Part shown: one piece after another, positions 1-11,900 of the stretch
Layout: every line of letters begins with the position of its first letter
Numbering within the stretch: position 1 is the first letter of the stretch
Assembly (NCBI RefSeq): GCF_000524195.1
Contig: NW_020170418.1
Coordinates: forward strand, 591,429 to 655,428
DNA from: Echinococcus granulosus
Taxonomy: Eukaryota > Platyhelminthes > Cestoda > Cyclophyllidea > Taeniidae
Direction of reading: 5' to 3'
Length of the DNA stretch: 64,000 nt
The notes under the pieces: model-generated
Told to the model about the DNA's origin: nothing
Seen by the model: the letters and a program-made list of their open reading frames with translations, nothing else
Databases searched by the model: none
Program-made: the position numbers and the translations under genes

Positions 1-1709
1 CTACGTAATGACAGCGGCATAGCCGTTACCATCCAAAATTGGCAAGAAAACGTGCATCGAGGTTACCAAGCCATGCGCGCACACGCGCATCCCGATGAGT
101 CAGCGAGGGGCAAAACTCAACAAGTGTAGACACCTGGGAGGGAACAGGCCAACACTACAGCACGGCGCAGCTTGGGAGCTACATTGGTTATGCGAGACCT
201 AAACACGCAGTGGTGACGATTTAGTACGTTTACTAAATCCCCTTTGTATTGCAAAAGGCGTCCATGCAATCGGAAACGACTAGTACTGTGGACATCAAGG
301 GACCTGTCAAAGTGCATATCAAAAATATTGACAAAGAATGACCACCATTTCATCTGGCCAATGCAAACGGGTTCGTATTGCGCAAAAAAGTATATCACTA
401 AGTGCGCCTTAGTAATGGGTAGATAATAGATAGAACAACGTTTTTTCGTATTCGGAATGACTTCAGTGGAGAAATAAAATAATTCTGAATCAATCTCAAT
501 AACGAAGACTCTAAAAACAGGAAATAGGCTGTCAAGTAATGTAGGCGGCCATTGGCAGGCCAAAATTACGGTAGAACCGAAGGCGGTGAGTATAGAACAC
601 GTAAAACTTTGGATGAATAAAGAAAGTGATAAGGAGTCGTGAAAACATCATTTAACGGATTTGTAATCCGAAATTCAGGATAACTTTAGCACATGTCGAG
701 AGAATATGAAAATGCCATGGCAGGCAACTTTGGTGTGAATACTATAGAATAACATGCGATTTGTTAAAGGCAAGTACTCGCTCAATTGGTGGAATATGAA
801 CATTAAAGTCTGGATGTGATGTTGAAAAAGTGATGGCGCATGTGAACAAAAAGGAGAGAATGGAACTGCCATCATCCGGGAGAATTCGATGTAACAGCAC
901 TCACTAGAGCCGTAAAGAGAATAAACCCGTGCCCAATAGATGTATGGAAGAGGCCATTTTTGCAAGACATGAGGGCAAGAGCTAAGGCCACAAGTCATGC
1001 CACTGCACGCACACGTGTGTACGCCCGCAGCGAAATGGTCATGTCGGGCGAATTTCGCCTACATATGGGTGTTAAGATATTTGCAAATTTCTGGCGAAAT
1101 AAGCTTGACCAAAGTTTGCATTATAAATGCGATGCATCAGAGGGTAATTTAAGTGGGGAAGAAAATCCATTCAAACGGAAGTGGGAGACGGTAACGGACA
1201 AACATTTAGGCAGAAAGTATGCCTATGAAGCCAAGTTATTCAAAAATACTAAATCTGAGACTATAGATGTTATTGGCTCAGTGTTAGCAGGAGATGCGAA
1301 CGAATAAACTTAGAAATTTGCGTCCTCAAGACGGCGAGGACGCCAAGTTGCCAGAACTGGCACCAACTAGATGACCAACAAACCAAAGCGTGAAACTGGC
1401 TCGCGTCATAAGCCGGTTACTTTTGAAACTGGCTTCAACTAGACAAAATTATAAAAATCTCGAAACATAGAAGTTTGTTGATCAAGTTTAAAACACAACG
1501 CCTATTTCTTAGATCACCTTTTAATGGTCCTGAAAAAATTTGATTCTATTGTCATCAGACAAGAACATGCTGCCTTCGCATACAAATGAGTTACGAGCAC
1601 GTTCGTAGATGGTCTACCAGTTACTTCGAATGACCACTATTGGCGAAAGTGAACAAAAAGCTTTAAAAAAGATTTCACAGAAGTAAGACAAGGCATCAGA
1701 ATTGTGTAC
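1..1709. other. Left edge, no gene recognised
   Basis: No exon could be supported here. The B56 gene to the right should continue leftward on the minus strand with the segment that follows its HFQ junction (in relatives, a VAERALY-like start), but I could not find that segment in any minus-strand frame. The stretch is therefore probably intron, with the remaining exons outside the window. Several open frames of 60-150 codons exist on both strands, but they lack family resemblance and good splice context. Confidence 0.5.
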
Positions 1710-3733
1710 CTGAAAGTGTGAACTGGAGACGGATTTCGCGATCTGACGGAAGAGAGGCACCATAATCTTCTTAAATTGCGTCGGATCAATTATATCAAGA
1801 ATCTCTTCAATTTCGCCGAGAAACATAACCTCCTTTTGAGAGTATGTTTTGGGCCAGAATTTGAGTAGCCCTTTAACGACCTCTTCTGTGAGACTATAAT
1901 CCTTCTCAAGAAACTGCACCACGCAGTACGCCAGCTGGATGAATAGGGTATGGAAAAAGTATTTAAAAACCGAGGCTATTGTGAATCCCTAACAAATGAG
2001 CAATCAAAATCTCTAACAAATAATAACCAGAGGCAGTGGTTTTTGGAATGCCAAAGGGACGGCAACTACGGGAGACAATGCTTGTCGACTTTCACACAAA
2101 CACTTTCATGATGTAAACTACCATGCTAAATGGACTACCCTGGCATACGTGAGTTACGCTGACTAGAGTTCAATATTTACATTGCAAATAGGGCGTCAAA
2201 ACACTGGAATTATCTCTTTGAGTCCTAGGTAAACATCCTCTGTTGTGTAATAACAATAGATTAGTTATAATTTGGTAGTAGTCCTCGAGACTAAAACATT
2301 TGCGAAGAAAATTAATTTTGGCACATCGCGGTGCCAAATGGCGATATTTAGTAACGAGACTATTGCCTGCACTGATACTGTCCAAGAACTTTTCATACGT
2401 ATAATATTAGTGAAATGACTTTGTCATCATATGGGAATGATAAGAGCACTATGCAGTGATCTTAAGTAGAGTCAGCACCGAATCTGGGACGATGGACCTT
2501 AAACCCATTCAGGACTCATGGGTGATGGTTACGCGTACGTGATACAACTCACGAGCAGTTGGATACTAAAATGGTTATGGCGTAAAGTGCGCAACCAAGT
2601 CGAAATTCAGTCGTTCAAAACGGAACGTTTAGCCAACTACACAAAAATTTACAAATGGTCCAAAAGGAATCATTTATTTGAGTACTAGAATGAGAGGAAA
2701 CCGGAGAATCTTACACATCCAAGGCTACATTAGTCTAGTGAATTAGAATTAACTATAGTTGGATACAGGCTTACTTGAGCGTGAAACATCCCCAAGGACT
2801 TCGCCTTGTGAAGCGGAATGAGAACTTTTATGAGAAATCGTGTGTGCTCTGACTTAAGCGGAAGAGCGAACCCGTTAATAATGCTCCCAAGAATTTCAAG
2901 CAATTCACCAACTCCATTAAATTGTTCCGTTTCATAAATGAAGCGTAGGAAGATATTATTGATCTGCTTCCTGATGAAAGACCGTAGACCGAGAAACTTC
3001 CCGTAAATGCGGTGTACAACAGTCTTGAGAAGGTCGCGTTCCCTGGGGTCCTCGCTGTCAAAAAGCTCCAGTAGTTGTAGCACGAATTTGTGGTCGATGT
3101 AGCGCTTGGCAATGCTAGGCTGGAACTCCGTGGACTCAAGAACGTGAAGAAAGAATTCATAAACATAAAGAAGATGAGGCCAGGCAGAATCAAGAACGGG
3201 GTCGTCCTCTTCAGGATCGAAGTCAGGATTATCAGATGGAGGCAGAGTTCGAAATATATTACATGCAATCTACAGATGAGAAAAAAAAATCGACGAAGTG
3301 TGTAGGAAAAAGGGAACGGTAAAGAAAGCCATGGTTCCAAATCAATACTATTACGTGCATTTCTTAACTTCCAATTCGGCTCCAGTACCGAGACGAGCAT
3401 ATAACTCACCATCCTAATGATATCCTGGTAGGTATTTTCATTTAAAACGCCTCGAGTAACGGTGACATACTCCACCAGTTCACTCAGACATGTTCTCTTA
3501 ATTTCTTTACTTTGAGTGTCCGTAAGAGCGTCAGAAAAGTCAAAAACAACACAACATTGTTGAAGCTTTTTGATGAAAAGCTCCTGTTGTTCGTTTGCTG
3601 GAGCATCTCTCAGAGGAGGAAGAGGCGTTAGTTCCGTTGGTGCTTTCGGCCGATAATGTGATGAACCCTGTGATCTTTTCTGTTTCTTGCCTTTAAATTC
3701 AGTCTTTGAGCGGAAAGGGTCGCATTTCGACAT
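1710..3733 (-). CDS. PPP2R5E: PP2A regulatory subunit B56, epsilon type (3'-partial)
   Basis: B-prime/B56 subunit that targets the PP2A core phosphatase to substrates such as kinetochore, Wnt and cell-cycle proteins. Predicted exons: 3410-3733 (start ATG at 3733), 2775-3269 and 1710-1934. All are phase 0 and together give 348 codons, against about 467 aa in the human protein. Visible family signatures are KRSQGSS and NEQQELF near the N-terminus, which favour the epsilon isoform, [75 protein letters not shown] and SSSHFQ. These are the HEAT-like repeats forming the superhelix that binds LxxIxE motifs. The start is chosen because the epsilon-type N-terminus follows it directly and exon 1 closes at a GTGAGT donor. 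The C-terminal quarter is missing from the window. Divergent to TRAPPC11 with about 2.2 kb between the two ATGs. Confidence 0.95.
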
Positions 3734-5939
3734 ATCCCCAGCTTTCTATCATAAAAGCATGTTACATAATCAGGACACGAAACTGCACAACATTAGAGGT
3801 AAATTTCAGCGGTTAAAAACTATTCTCAAGGCCAGAAATTTGGTAAGGCGAACAAGAATAAAACGAAGAAGGGCCGTGACAGAGCAGACCATGCCTCCAA
3901 TTTGTAGATTATAGCAAATAACAAAAGGTATTCGCGGTAGAGCCATAGCAAATACGGGGTTTTTAAATTTGGTTTACACAGGAACAAATCAAGCATGTGA
4001 CAGCTTAATTTTAATCAACTACACTAAACACAATCCACTCAGGTCGAAACAATGAAAGTGCATGCACTTGGTCGATATTTAAACTAATCCCTAAGAGAAC
4101 ACCGTACGCAAAATATTGGAACCAAGACAGGAGCGCCAAAAACTGAAACATTTACACAGTAAAACAAAGTCCGAGTATTAAAAAGCAAAACCTTTAAAAA
4201 CAACAAATAAAATGCAAAAACTTTGTTTTAAATGATTTGTTAGCGCACCCAGTCTGATTTGAAACATTAATCTTGCCTGCAACATTGCGGCAACGCTTCG
4301 TGCATGTTCCACCGCAAATAAAGTGGGCAACGGTAATCAAACAATTTTGGCAAATCACGAGGTTTTGTTATGGTTTCTAATAGATAAAAATTACAAAAAA
4401 ATAAATAACTTTTATTTTTGTTAGGCTTTTATTTGCAACTACTTTGGAAATCGGATTTAAACACGAGATAACGAACGACCGGATGACCCAGCAATTCCAT
4501 TCCAACATTCTATCTTCGCATTTCTTTTTAATGCATTAGGAACAATGCACATAGACTGACCATTAGCGTAATAAATGAGAATTAGTTTGTCATGCCATGG
4601 TAATCTACTTTACTTGAGCCACAGGTAACCGCCTTTTTCCGGCATCAGTCTCAATGAGCTGGCTTTGAAACTTTCTGTTTTGGTGATAAGCCTCCTCGCC
4701 TTGACCGTTGTTCCTCGCCGGCTGAGCTAGACTCCGGTCCATGCCAGTGGCCCTAATACCTCCCCCATACCAGATATATAAGTTCTACCCAAGTAATATG
4801 TCTTTCTCTGCCTTTAAAAAAGTCGTGAGGTGCTAAAAATACATTAGCACACTACTGAATGTCTGATAGTATACTTGTAGCGTCCCAAGACTCCCTGAAG
4901 ACGATAGAAGACACAATACTCGTGCAGAATGTATGTATTTAGCATGGAGAAGGTGTCTGGGCTATTGGCATGGCCCAAAAGGCCAGCCCATCCAGCGAGG
5001 TACAAGGGGGCTAATTCGAAGTACAAAAGTGGCACCTCACCATAACCGAGGGATAAACCACTATCGTATTACATACTGATATTGTCTAAAGGCCTAGCGG
5101 CTCCGAGGAATTGCGAACACGGGAGCCTTAAAGTCAAACAAGTGAAGCATCATTTTTATGTAAGACATTCATGCAGATTCAAACCTCGAAATTTTGTCCA
5201 AATAGGTATTTGGCTTATAAGCACCAATTTGAAGGTTTGAATAAAATAAGTCAAAACTTCTTAAGGCGGAGAAGTGCATTAATAGAATATTCTTAATTTT
5301 GAGATTTTAAGGTTTGCAGCTGGTTTTCATAATAACACAAACCACTTTCGCCAAAGAAGTTTTATGGATCAACCACATCTACCCCACTTAAATCGCCGAT
5401 TCCATACGAACACATATTCACCACAGTAGCTATTATTGACAATTTATTTTTATCACTTAAGCCCTCGTTCGTTATTAAAAATTGCAAATTGGCAAGATAG
5501 CTTATATAAGCCTCTGAATTAAGTAGTTTTCCCCAGACTTTGCTGTTGGTTTTTTAGACGTTCTAAGGTCAAGGATGAGGCAGTGATTAGTTGCTTATCT
5601 TGTGGCGGTGGGTGGACGCCTGAAACAGTTTTTTTTTTTTATCATGTTATTCGTATTATGTTGGCGGTAATTTTTCCAAAGTATTTACACAGTCTTTCTT
5701 ATCCACGGCAACCTCACTCTTCTCGTTCTGCTATGGACATTTTTCATCGTCTTGGATGTAAATGATTGCCTTTCCCTTCGCTGTGGATTGTAGTCCCCTA
5801 TTTATGGCTTTTATCGTCATCAGTTCTTATTTTTTTAGTAACAGCCCATTTACGTGTTGGAATTAACAGCCTAATATTGTGTCATTTACTGGTAGTGCAT
5901 TCGAACGGCTTTGGCATTTACTTACTTTTTTGTAGTATT
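3734..5939. other. Divergent intergenic region PPP2R5E / TRAPPC11
   Basis: 2.2 kb between two genes transcribed away from each other, so it should hold both promoters and 5' UTRs. It is AT-rich with several A- and T-runs. The only defined structure I see is the LTR-like repeat at 4876-5073. The open frame running into the TRAPPC11 start from 5766 is in frame with it but has no family resemblance upstream of the ATG at 5940. Confidence 0.6.
4872..5077. mobile_element. Solo LTR-like element, copy 1, with TACT target duplication
   Basis: The element runs 4876-5073 (198 bp), starts TGTAGCGTCCC and ends ATCGTATTACA, giving the TG...CA ends of retroviral-type LTRs. It is flanked directly by TACT (4872-4875) and TACT (5074-5077). 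A second copy of exactly 198 bp at 42635-42832 shares its ends and most of its body, by eye roughly three quarters to four fifths of positions. No primer-binding site or internal domain follows, so it reads as a solo LTR or as one unit of a miniature LTR element. Short non-autonomous LTR elements (TRIMs) are known from taeniid tapeworms; membership of that family is not tested here. Confidence 0.8.
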
Positions 5940-8900
5940 ATGGAAGATATTGAGTACTTTCCTCAGGAACTGCATGTGAAACCCAAGTGTCTAATCGCTC
6001 TAACCGGTCTCGACGTGGACAAAAAACCTTTTCATGCATCGGTATTGAATGGCTTCTATTCTAACCTACGCAGCGATCGCCTTGCATTGAGATTCCGGAA
6101 TCTTCCTCTGGACCACCAGTATTCAAGATCCAAACCAAAGGTAGTCTCCCCCGATAGTACATAGTGCATAATTCATCCTCCAGCATTCGTCGCAGTATGA
6201 GTGGTACCTGCCCAAGGGTCTGCTCAAAAGGCAATGGATGAAGAAACATCTTGAGGAATTACCAGCCGTCGTGGTTGTCTTCTTTGACCTCGAAGGTAAC
6301 GACAGGAGTTGGTCAGATAAGGTCAAGGAATGCGCTCGCAGCGTCGAACTTGTACGGTGGGAAGTCTGTTTGAATACAGTAATCGGATCTATAGATCCAA
6401 CCTTATCACACGGGCTACGAAAATTGTTGTAACTTTGCTGCAAGATAAAGCATCAAATGTCATTGGTGGCATTGTTAATGCTACGGAAGATTCGCAAGAG
6501 TTGTGTGATCAATGCAAAATTAGTATTGAAAACCTCTTCATTTTGCGGCAATCCGAATTCATGCTTAGTTCTATTAAACGGTAAGCCATCCACTTATGGT
6601 TAGTTATTTCAAACTGTTAATAACTGCTTGGTTTTTATTAAGTTTTTCTTCCTCTTTAGATTAGAAGCGGAGCTTTACGATATGGCTTGCAATTACTACC
6701 GTAATGCTGCAAAGCGCGTCAAAGCCCACAAGTCCAGTCTTACTAAATCCACGCAGCAGGTAGACAGCCATTAGTAGACTATGCTGGAAATAATAACTGT
6801 ATCATTATTTAACTCTTTCAGTTGCTCCTTGTTCGTCATACCTTCAAGATTGCATTTTTTGACGAGTTGAAACAAGAATCAAATTTGGCCCTTAAGTAAG
6901 TATTTCCATCGTCGTAATCCACAAAGAAAAAAATTCGTTTTTTTATTGCCTGGTTTAAATTTATTTGCGCTGTCATACATATAGGGTTTTTTGAAGGTGA
7001 GGTAGTAGAAAGTCAGGTTTTTGAATACGTTGCAAGTAGACAAATGGCTCAACTTTAATCAAATGGGAGCTTAGAATCTTTTTTTTTGTTTGATGAAATG
7101 TGCGACACTTTTCCTGTTCCTTTAACAAAGGTACACCATTGTGTTCACTATTTCCAATCTCTTTCATTTTTGTCTAGACATTACCGACAAGCCTATAATA
7201 ATTTACTGGAACTCAAAATGCCCGACGCTCACCTCCTTGAATTCAAAGTTGTCGCAGGTCTCATAAACTTCAAGGTATTTGTTAAACTCACTAGTTTGAA
7301 ACTTCCCATTTTTTTTGATTGCATATTAACTTCTAGCATGCCTACATCGTTTGAGACTGTGCGTACCGACTCGGCGGTATGCCTTTGCCTGATCCCTTTT
7401 ATTTTTCCCATAGATTTGTCGTATCTCCTTTCAAATGCGTGCTTCGGATGCAATCTCACAATTTCAGCGTCACATCGACTTCTTCAAAGTGGCTGTGGGA
7501 ATGCCTGAACTAGCCTATGAGCACGAAGCCTGGCTATCTAAACAGTGGGTTATTCGTTTGCGTTATCCTGCACTTAACTTTTCCTCTTATCCAGACTACT
7601 AACCGCAAGTTTAATTGGATTTTAGTTTTATGTATGTAGATCGGAAAGGATCAAATTCGTAACTGATAAAGTAATTTTTCTGTGTGACATCTCTATTGGT
7701 AAGATACCATATGATTTAGAAGTACTAAATCCCAGTGAGATTGTATTAGTTAACCTTGACCAAACTTCCTCCTCCATTGTAAACCCGAGATTATCTATGT
7801 AATTTAACCTACAGGTATGAGATATTCGGGGGTCTACTTGATGAGGCAACGGAGTTCAGCTCAAAAGTCCCGATCGCCCAGCATCCAGGTCTATACTTCC
7901 ATGAGGCAGGCCGCCACACCATAAATCGACGCGCCATAGCTGCTCGGCTCTGTGGCGTCACTGCAGGTTGCACTCTCACCCAACAGAATGGCAACATCAG
8001 CACCGGTAGCCTCGTTACGTCCTCGGACAAATCACCTACCCTGATTGCGGCTACCGGTGTCGTCGGCGGAGCTGTTCGCGTTGGCCAGACCGATGCTCCA
8101 TTGACTGCGGTCGTCCCCGCCACAACTAATTCCCTGCCTGAGTTTTTCGGACAGCGCGCTTGGCGCAATGCTGGGCAGGCAGTGGAGACCACTGACCCGG
8201 CTAAGGAACGTGAGGGTATCTTGGCCCTTCAGGCCAAAGAGGCACAAGTCGACCACTCCGTGGGTCTCGTTAACTAGTCTCAATTTTTTATTACGCCATA
8301 TATCCTGGCTTTTTTAGGCACAGTACTTCCTTATTTACACCCGCTTAACGCAAGTTGGCGGTTAGTCACCTTACCAGGCATCCTCTTTAAGCGGTGTAAT
8401 ATTACCACATCCTTGTATAACAGGATGTTTTTGGTTTTTTCCCACTTTGTTCTTTTCGTAATCATGTTTTTAGCTATATTGGACAAAATTCCCTTCTACA
8501 GAGGCCATAAATATTGAAATCAAACAGCTGCCGAATTTGTTTAAGATTCCGTTTCCGTGTGATGATTAGGGTTTTTTAATAAAACCTTAAATAAACATTA
8601 ATGCATTTTTTTGTTTTATAGAAATTAATAATCCCACTTTTTGCACGTGCGTTGCTTCACTTCGATCGCTGTGGTGCCAAGCGAATGCGAAATTATCCCA
8701 GTAAGCCAAATCGAACCCAACGGGTTTCCATTGGTGATTCTCCATCTCAATCTTTCCTGCAGTTGGTGTCTCCACAACGGAGCGCCTAACATCTACAATT
8801 CGAGGACTGTTGTTGGAATTTTATGAGATGCTTAGCTTATCGTTAGTTTTGAGCATGTGAATGATTTTCGTGTCGCTGACATAAATGTAGGTTTGACATT

Positions 8901-11900
8901 TTGCTAGTCCAAAGGTACCAAAATCGCCTGAGGGGCTTACGGTATCGCAAGTGTAGGTCAGGTCCCACTTAAACAGGCACAAATTGTTAGAGAATTAAGC
9001 CCTTTAAGTCTGTTGGGTCAAGCCTTACCGTAACAATTAATCGCTATAAAGTTACTGCAGAACGAATTAGTAGTTTTCTGCAATAAATGGCCAAACTTCA
9101 TTTAATTTCTCTGAAAAGAATCTATAATTAGGTCTTTCATCTCACTTTTAGCATTTTGCATTGCCGAGGAGTTTTTTCTACAGGCAGAGTACGGAAATGC
9201 CCTCGAGTAAGTTGTCTTTTACTTGAATGCAACGGCATCCTGGGTTACCAAGTATACAGCCATCTAATAAAGTTGCCTTCTCCTTCGAGACACTATTTCA
9301 AGATCGCGGATGATTTTCGTCGTTCAGACTGGAATCCCATGCCTACTTCCATTTGTTATCGTATTTTCCAGTAAGCCATCAAAACTTTGATAATCATACT
9401 GTGTTAAATTTACCTACCTACTTGCCTTTGCTATTGCTTTGCTTCCCCTTTTTAGGTGCGCTTCTAAACTTCAGAAGCACGCTCTAATTATATCCTCGGC
9501 CATGGAACTCCTTTCCGACTGTATCCTTTTGACCATTTACGCGTCTTTGAAGGGAATGACAATCTCAGCTACCTGCACATTTGCTCAATTTCAGACCTCT
9601 CTCATTGTGTCGGATCTTCTTACCCCTCATTCAAAACATAAGTTTTACTTGTTTTATCTCGAAAAATTTCTTATAAATTCTATCTGCACACGAGTCGTAG
9701 TATTTATTTCCTCCGCGTGTCAAAAATGTGCCTTTGCATTGCGTTGAATGTAAAAAGCTTGTCACTAACGCTTGCTAAGTACAAAGACCTTGTTATTACA
9801 TTTAGCCTTATATTTTGCCACTTAGTATTTAGTAATTTTTACTCAACATTTGTTAAGTCATTGCTGAATTATACTAAGTGTTATTCAAAAACGGAACCGA
9901 CCCATGTGTTAAACAAATTTTAGCTATTTCACAATTTTATATGCAGTTTCGATTTGCATCGTTTGATTGTAAATCTGCTTTATTGACCCGACTCGGGCCC
10001 AAATTGGATATATGTGACAACCCTTTTGTAAATACATCACCAGCCACATTAATCATGGTAGTGGAATTACTAAAGTATGCGTTACGAGATATCCACTCTA
10101 GATTAATTTTCATTGTTCTGCTGGCAGACTTGGTGTGCTCTTGGATCGCTCCTTGTGTCTTTGCACTGGCGCTACGGAATTGTGTGCATTGCTTTCGTAA
10201 AACAGGATGGGTTGAGATGTGCTCCAGCTCGTGTGGAGATGTGCATGGCGTTTACGCTTTTTTAGACTTTTTTCTAGCAGTTCCAGCTCCAGACTCTCAA
10301 GCGATTGAGTCGAGAGTATACCATTATCTGTGTCCTTTACCAGGGCATCCAGGTTCAATCGGCTTTTCTTTCTGGCTGCTCGGGTTTCAGCTAAAAATCG
10401 AGGCGAAAAGTGGCCACATCTCATGTCCCTCGCTCGCTGCAAGTAGGCCAGCCTCTGCTCGAGTGGACTCATTACCCAGGGCCTCTCGTCCGTCTCGTGG
10501 GTGTAATGGTATTCCTCAGAGTAGGCACCACAACAGAGGCAGGAGAAGAGGTCGCGCAGCCATAGAAAAATGCCTGTAAAGGGCAGGTGTCGCGGACCGC
10601 GGTGACGCTGTTGCCTGCGTTTGCGCGAGTGATGAGTGCACGTATGGGGACAGTCTCCTGCGTAGGTGGGAGGGACAGAGTGGGGGTAGTGCAGCGGTTG
10701 CCCCCCCATCCCTGTGATACGTGCGGGAGGCGGCGGTGGCGGTGGGGGCTGTGGCGATGTGTAAAATGTGTCGTAGAAAGGCATCGGGACACCGTAGCTT
10801 ACTTGGTGTGGTACGTGGCAGTCTGAATGAGCTCCGGCGGTGGAGGGGATTCCGATCGCCTGCACATCCCTTTGTTTATCTCGAATTTGCACGCGGGGCT
10901 TTATCCCAAACGTGGCATTTGAACGCGTTTGGGATTTGAATGAGAAATCGATGACCGCTCGATGTCAAGTCAGCTCATATGTTAGTGTCAACCATCCGTC
11001 ACCTGGAAAAAATACAAATTTTTAAAGCTAACGCCTTATTTTTTTGATCATTTGAAATAGGATTTCAGATTTCCAGTACGGGGTATTTGGCAAAAAAGCC
11101 TTCTATCCCATTGCGTAGGGCTATATCGATATGCGACGAATTAGTCTCACTTCTATTTCCCGGTTTATAAGTGTTGAATCTTGTGTCTAGCGAGAAATTC
11201 ATCCATAGACCTCCAGGTGCGATGGCGAGGTACCTGTCTTTACTTAGAAGCATTGAAGTTAATTACTTAAGCATTGGTAGCCCAAAGTGTATTTATTCCG
11301 TTGTACTAATAATAAAATTTTATCTAAAAAAGGTTGTAGACTACCTAATCTTTAATGCGGTCAGGGTCGCAGAACATCTCATGTACTCACGTTCGTTGAC
11401 ACTGGTAATTCATGTTTTCCGTCGTGGTATTCCAGTAAATAATCTGTGATCTCCTCAACCCATTTCCTTAACCTTATTCCCTTTTCATAGACAGCACGCT
11501 TTCGCAAAATGAAAAGGAGGAAATTCACAAATGCATATTCCTCGTAAGTTTAGAAGGCCTTCTGTAATCCAGGTGACTTATCCATACCTCTGACTTCGTC
11601 TTGTGTTGTGTAAATGAGTTCTTTTTGATGGCTCATAAAAAAGGATATGTATGCTCATGCGTGATTGGACGATTAAATTTATTTAACAGATTGTGTAATG
11701 CAAAGGCGTTTTTACTCCTGTAATAGAAAAATGAACTTCAAGTCGACTGGGCAAGGAGTGTTGCATCCTGTCAACCATCTGTAGAACTCGAAACGTCTAC
11801 ACCCGAAGTCATTGACCTCACTCATCTTAGAAGTTGCGGTATGTTCTTTTGTCGTCTTGTAACTTCACATGAACTGGGGATCACTCAATTCCACGTTTTT

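Noticed and set aside
960..1307. 115-codon plus-strand open frame at the left edge
   Set aside because: No resemblance to a family, no splice context, and average AT-rich composition; it probably lies in the B56 intron or flank.
4844..5035. Minus-strand short ORF over the repeat (and its counterpart at 42680-42874)
   Set aside because: It lies across the LTR-like element and the two copies do not conserve the frame.
6380..6394. Earlier acceptor giving a 23-bp TRAPPC11 intron 2
   Set aside because: The downstream CTATAG acceptor gives a more realistic 38-bp intron and removes five residues not matched in the family.
9878..10579. 233-codon plus-strand frame in TRAPPC11 intron 12
   Set aside because: Its right half is the complement of the GC-rich antisense ORF and its left half is ordinary AT-rich intron; it does not fit TRAPPC11 phase or sequence.
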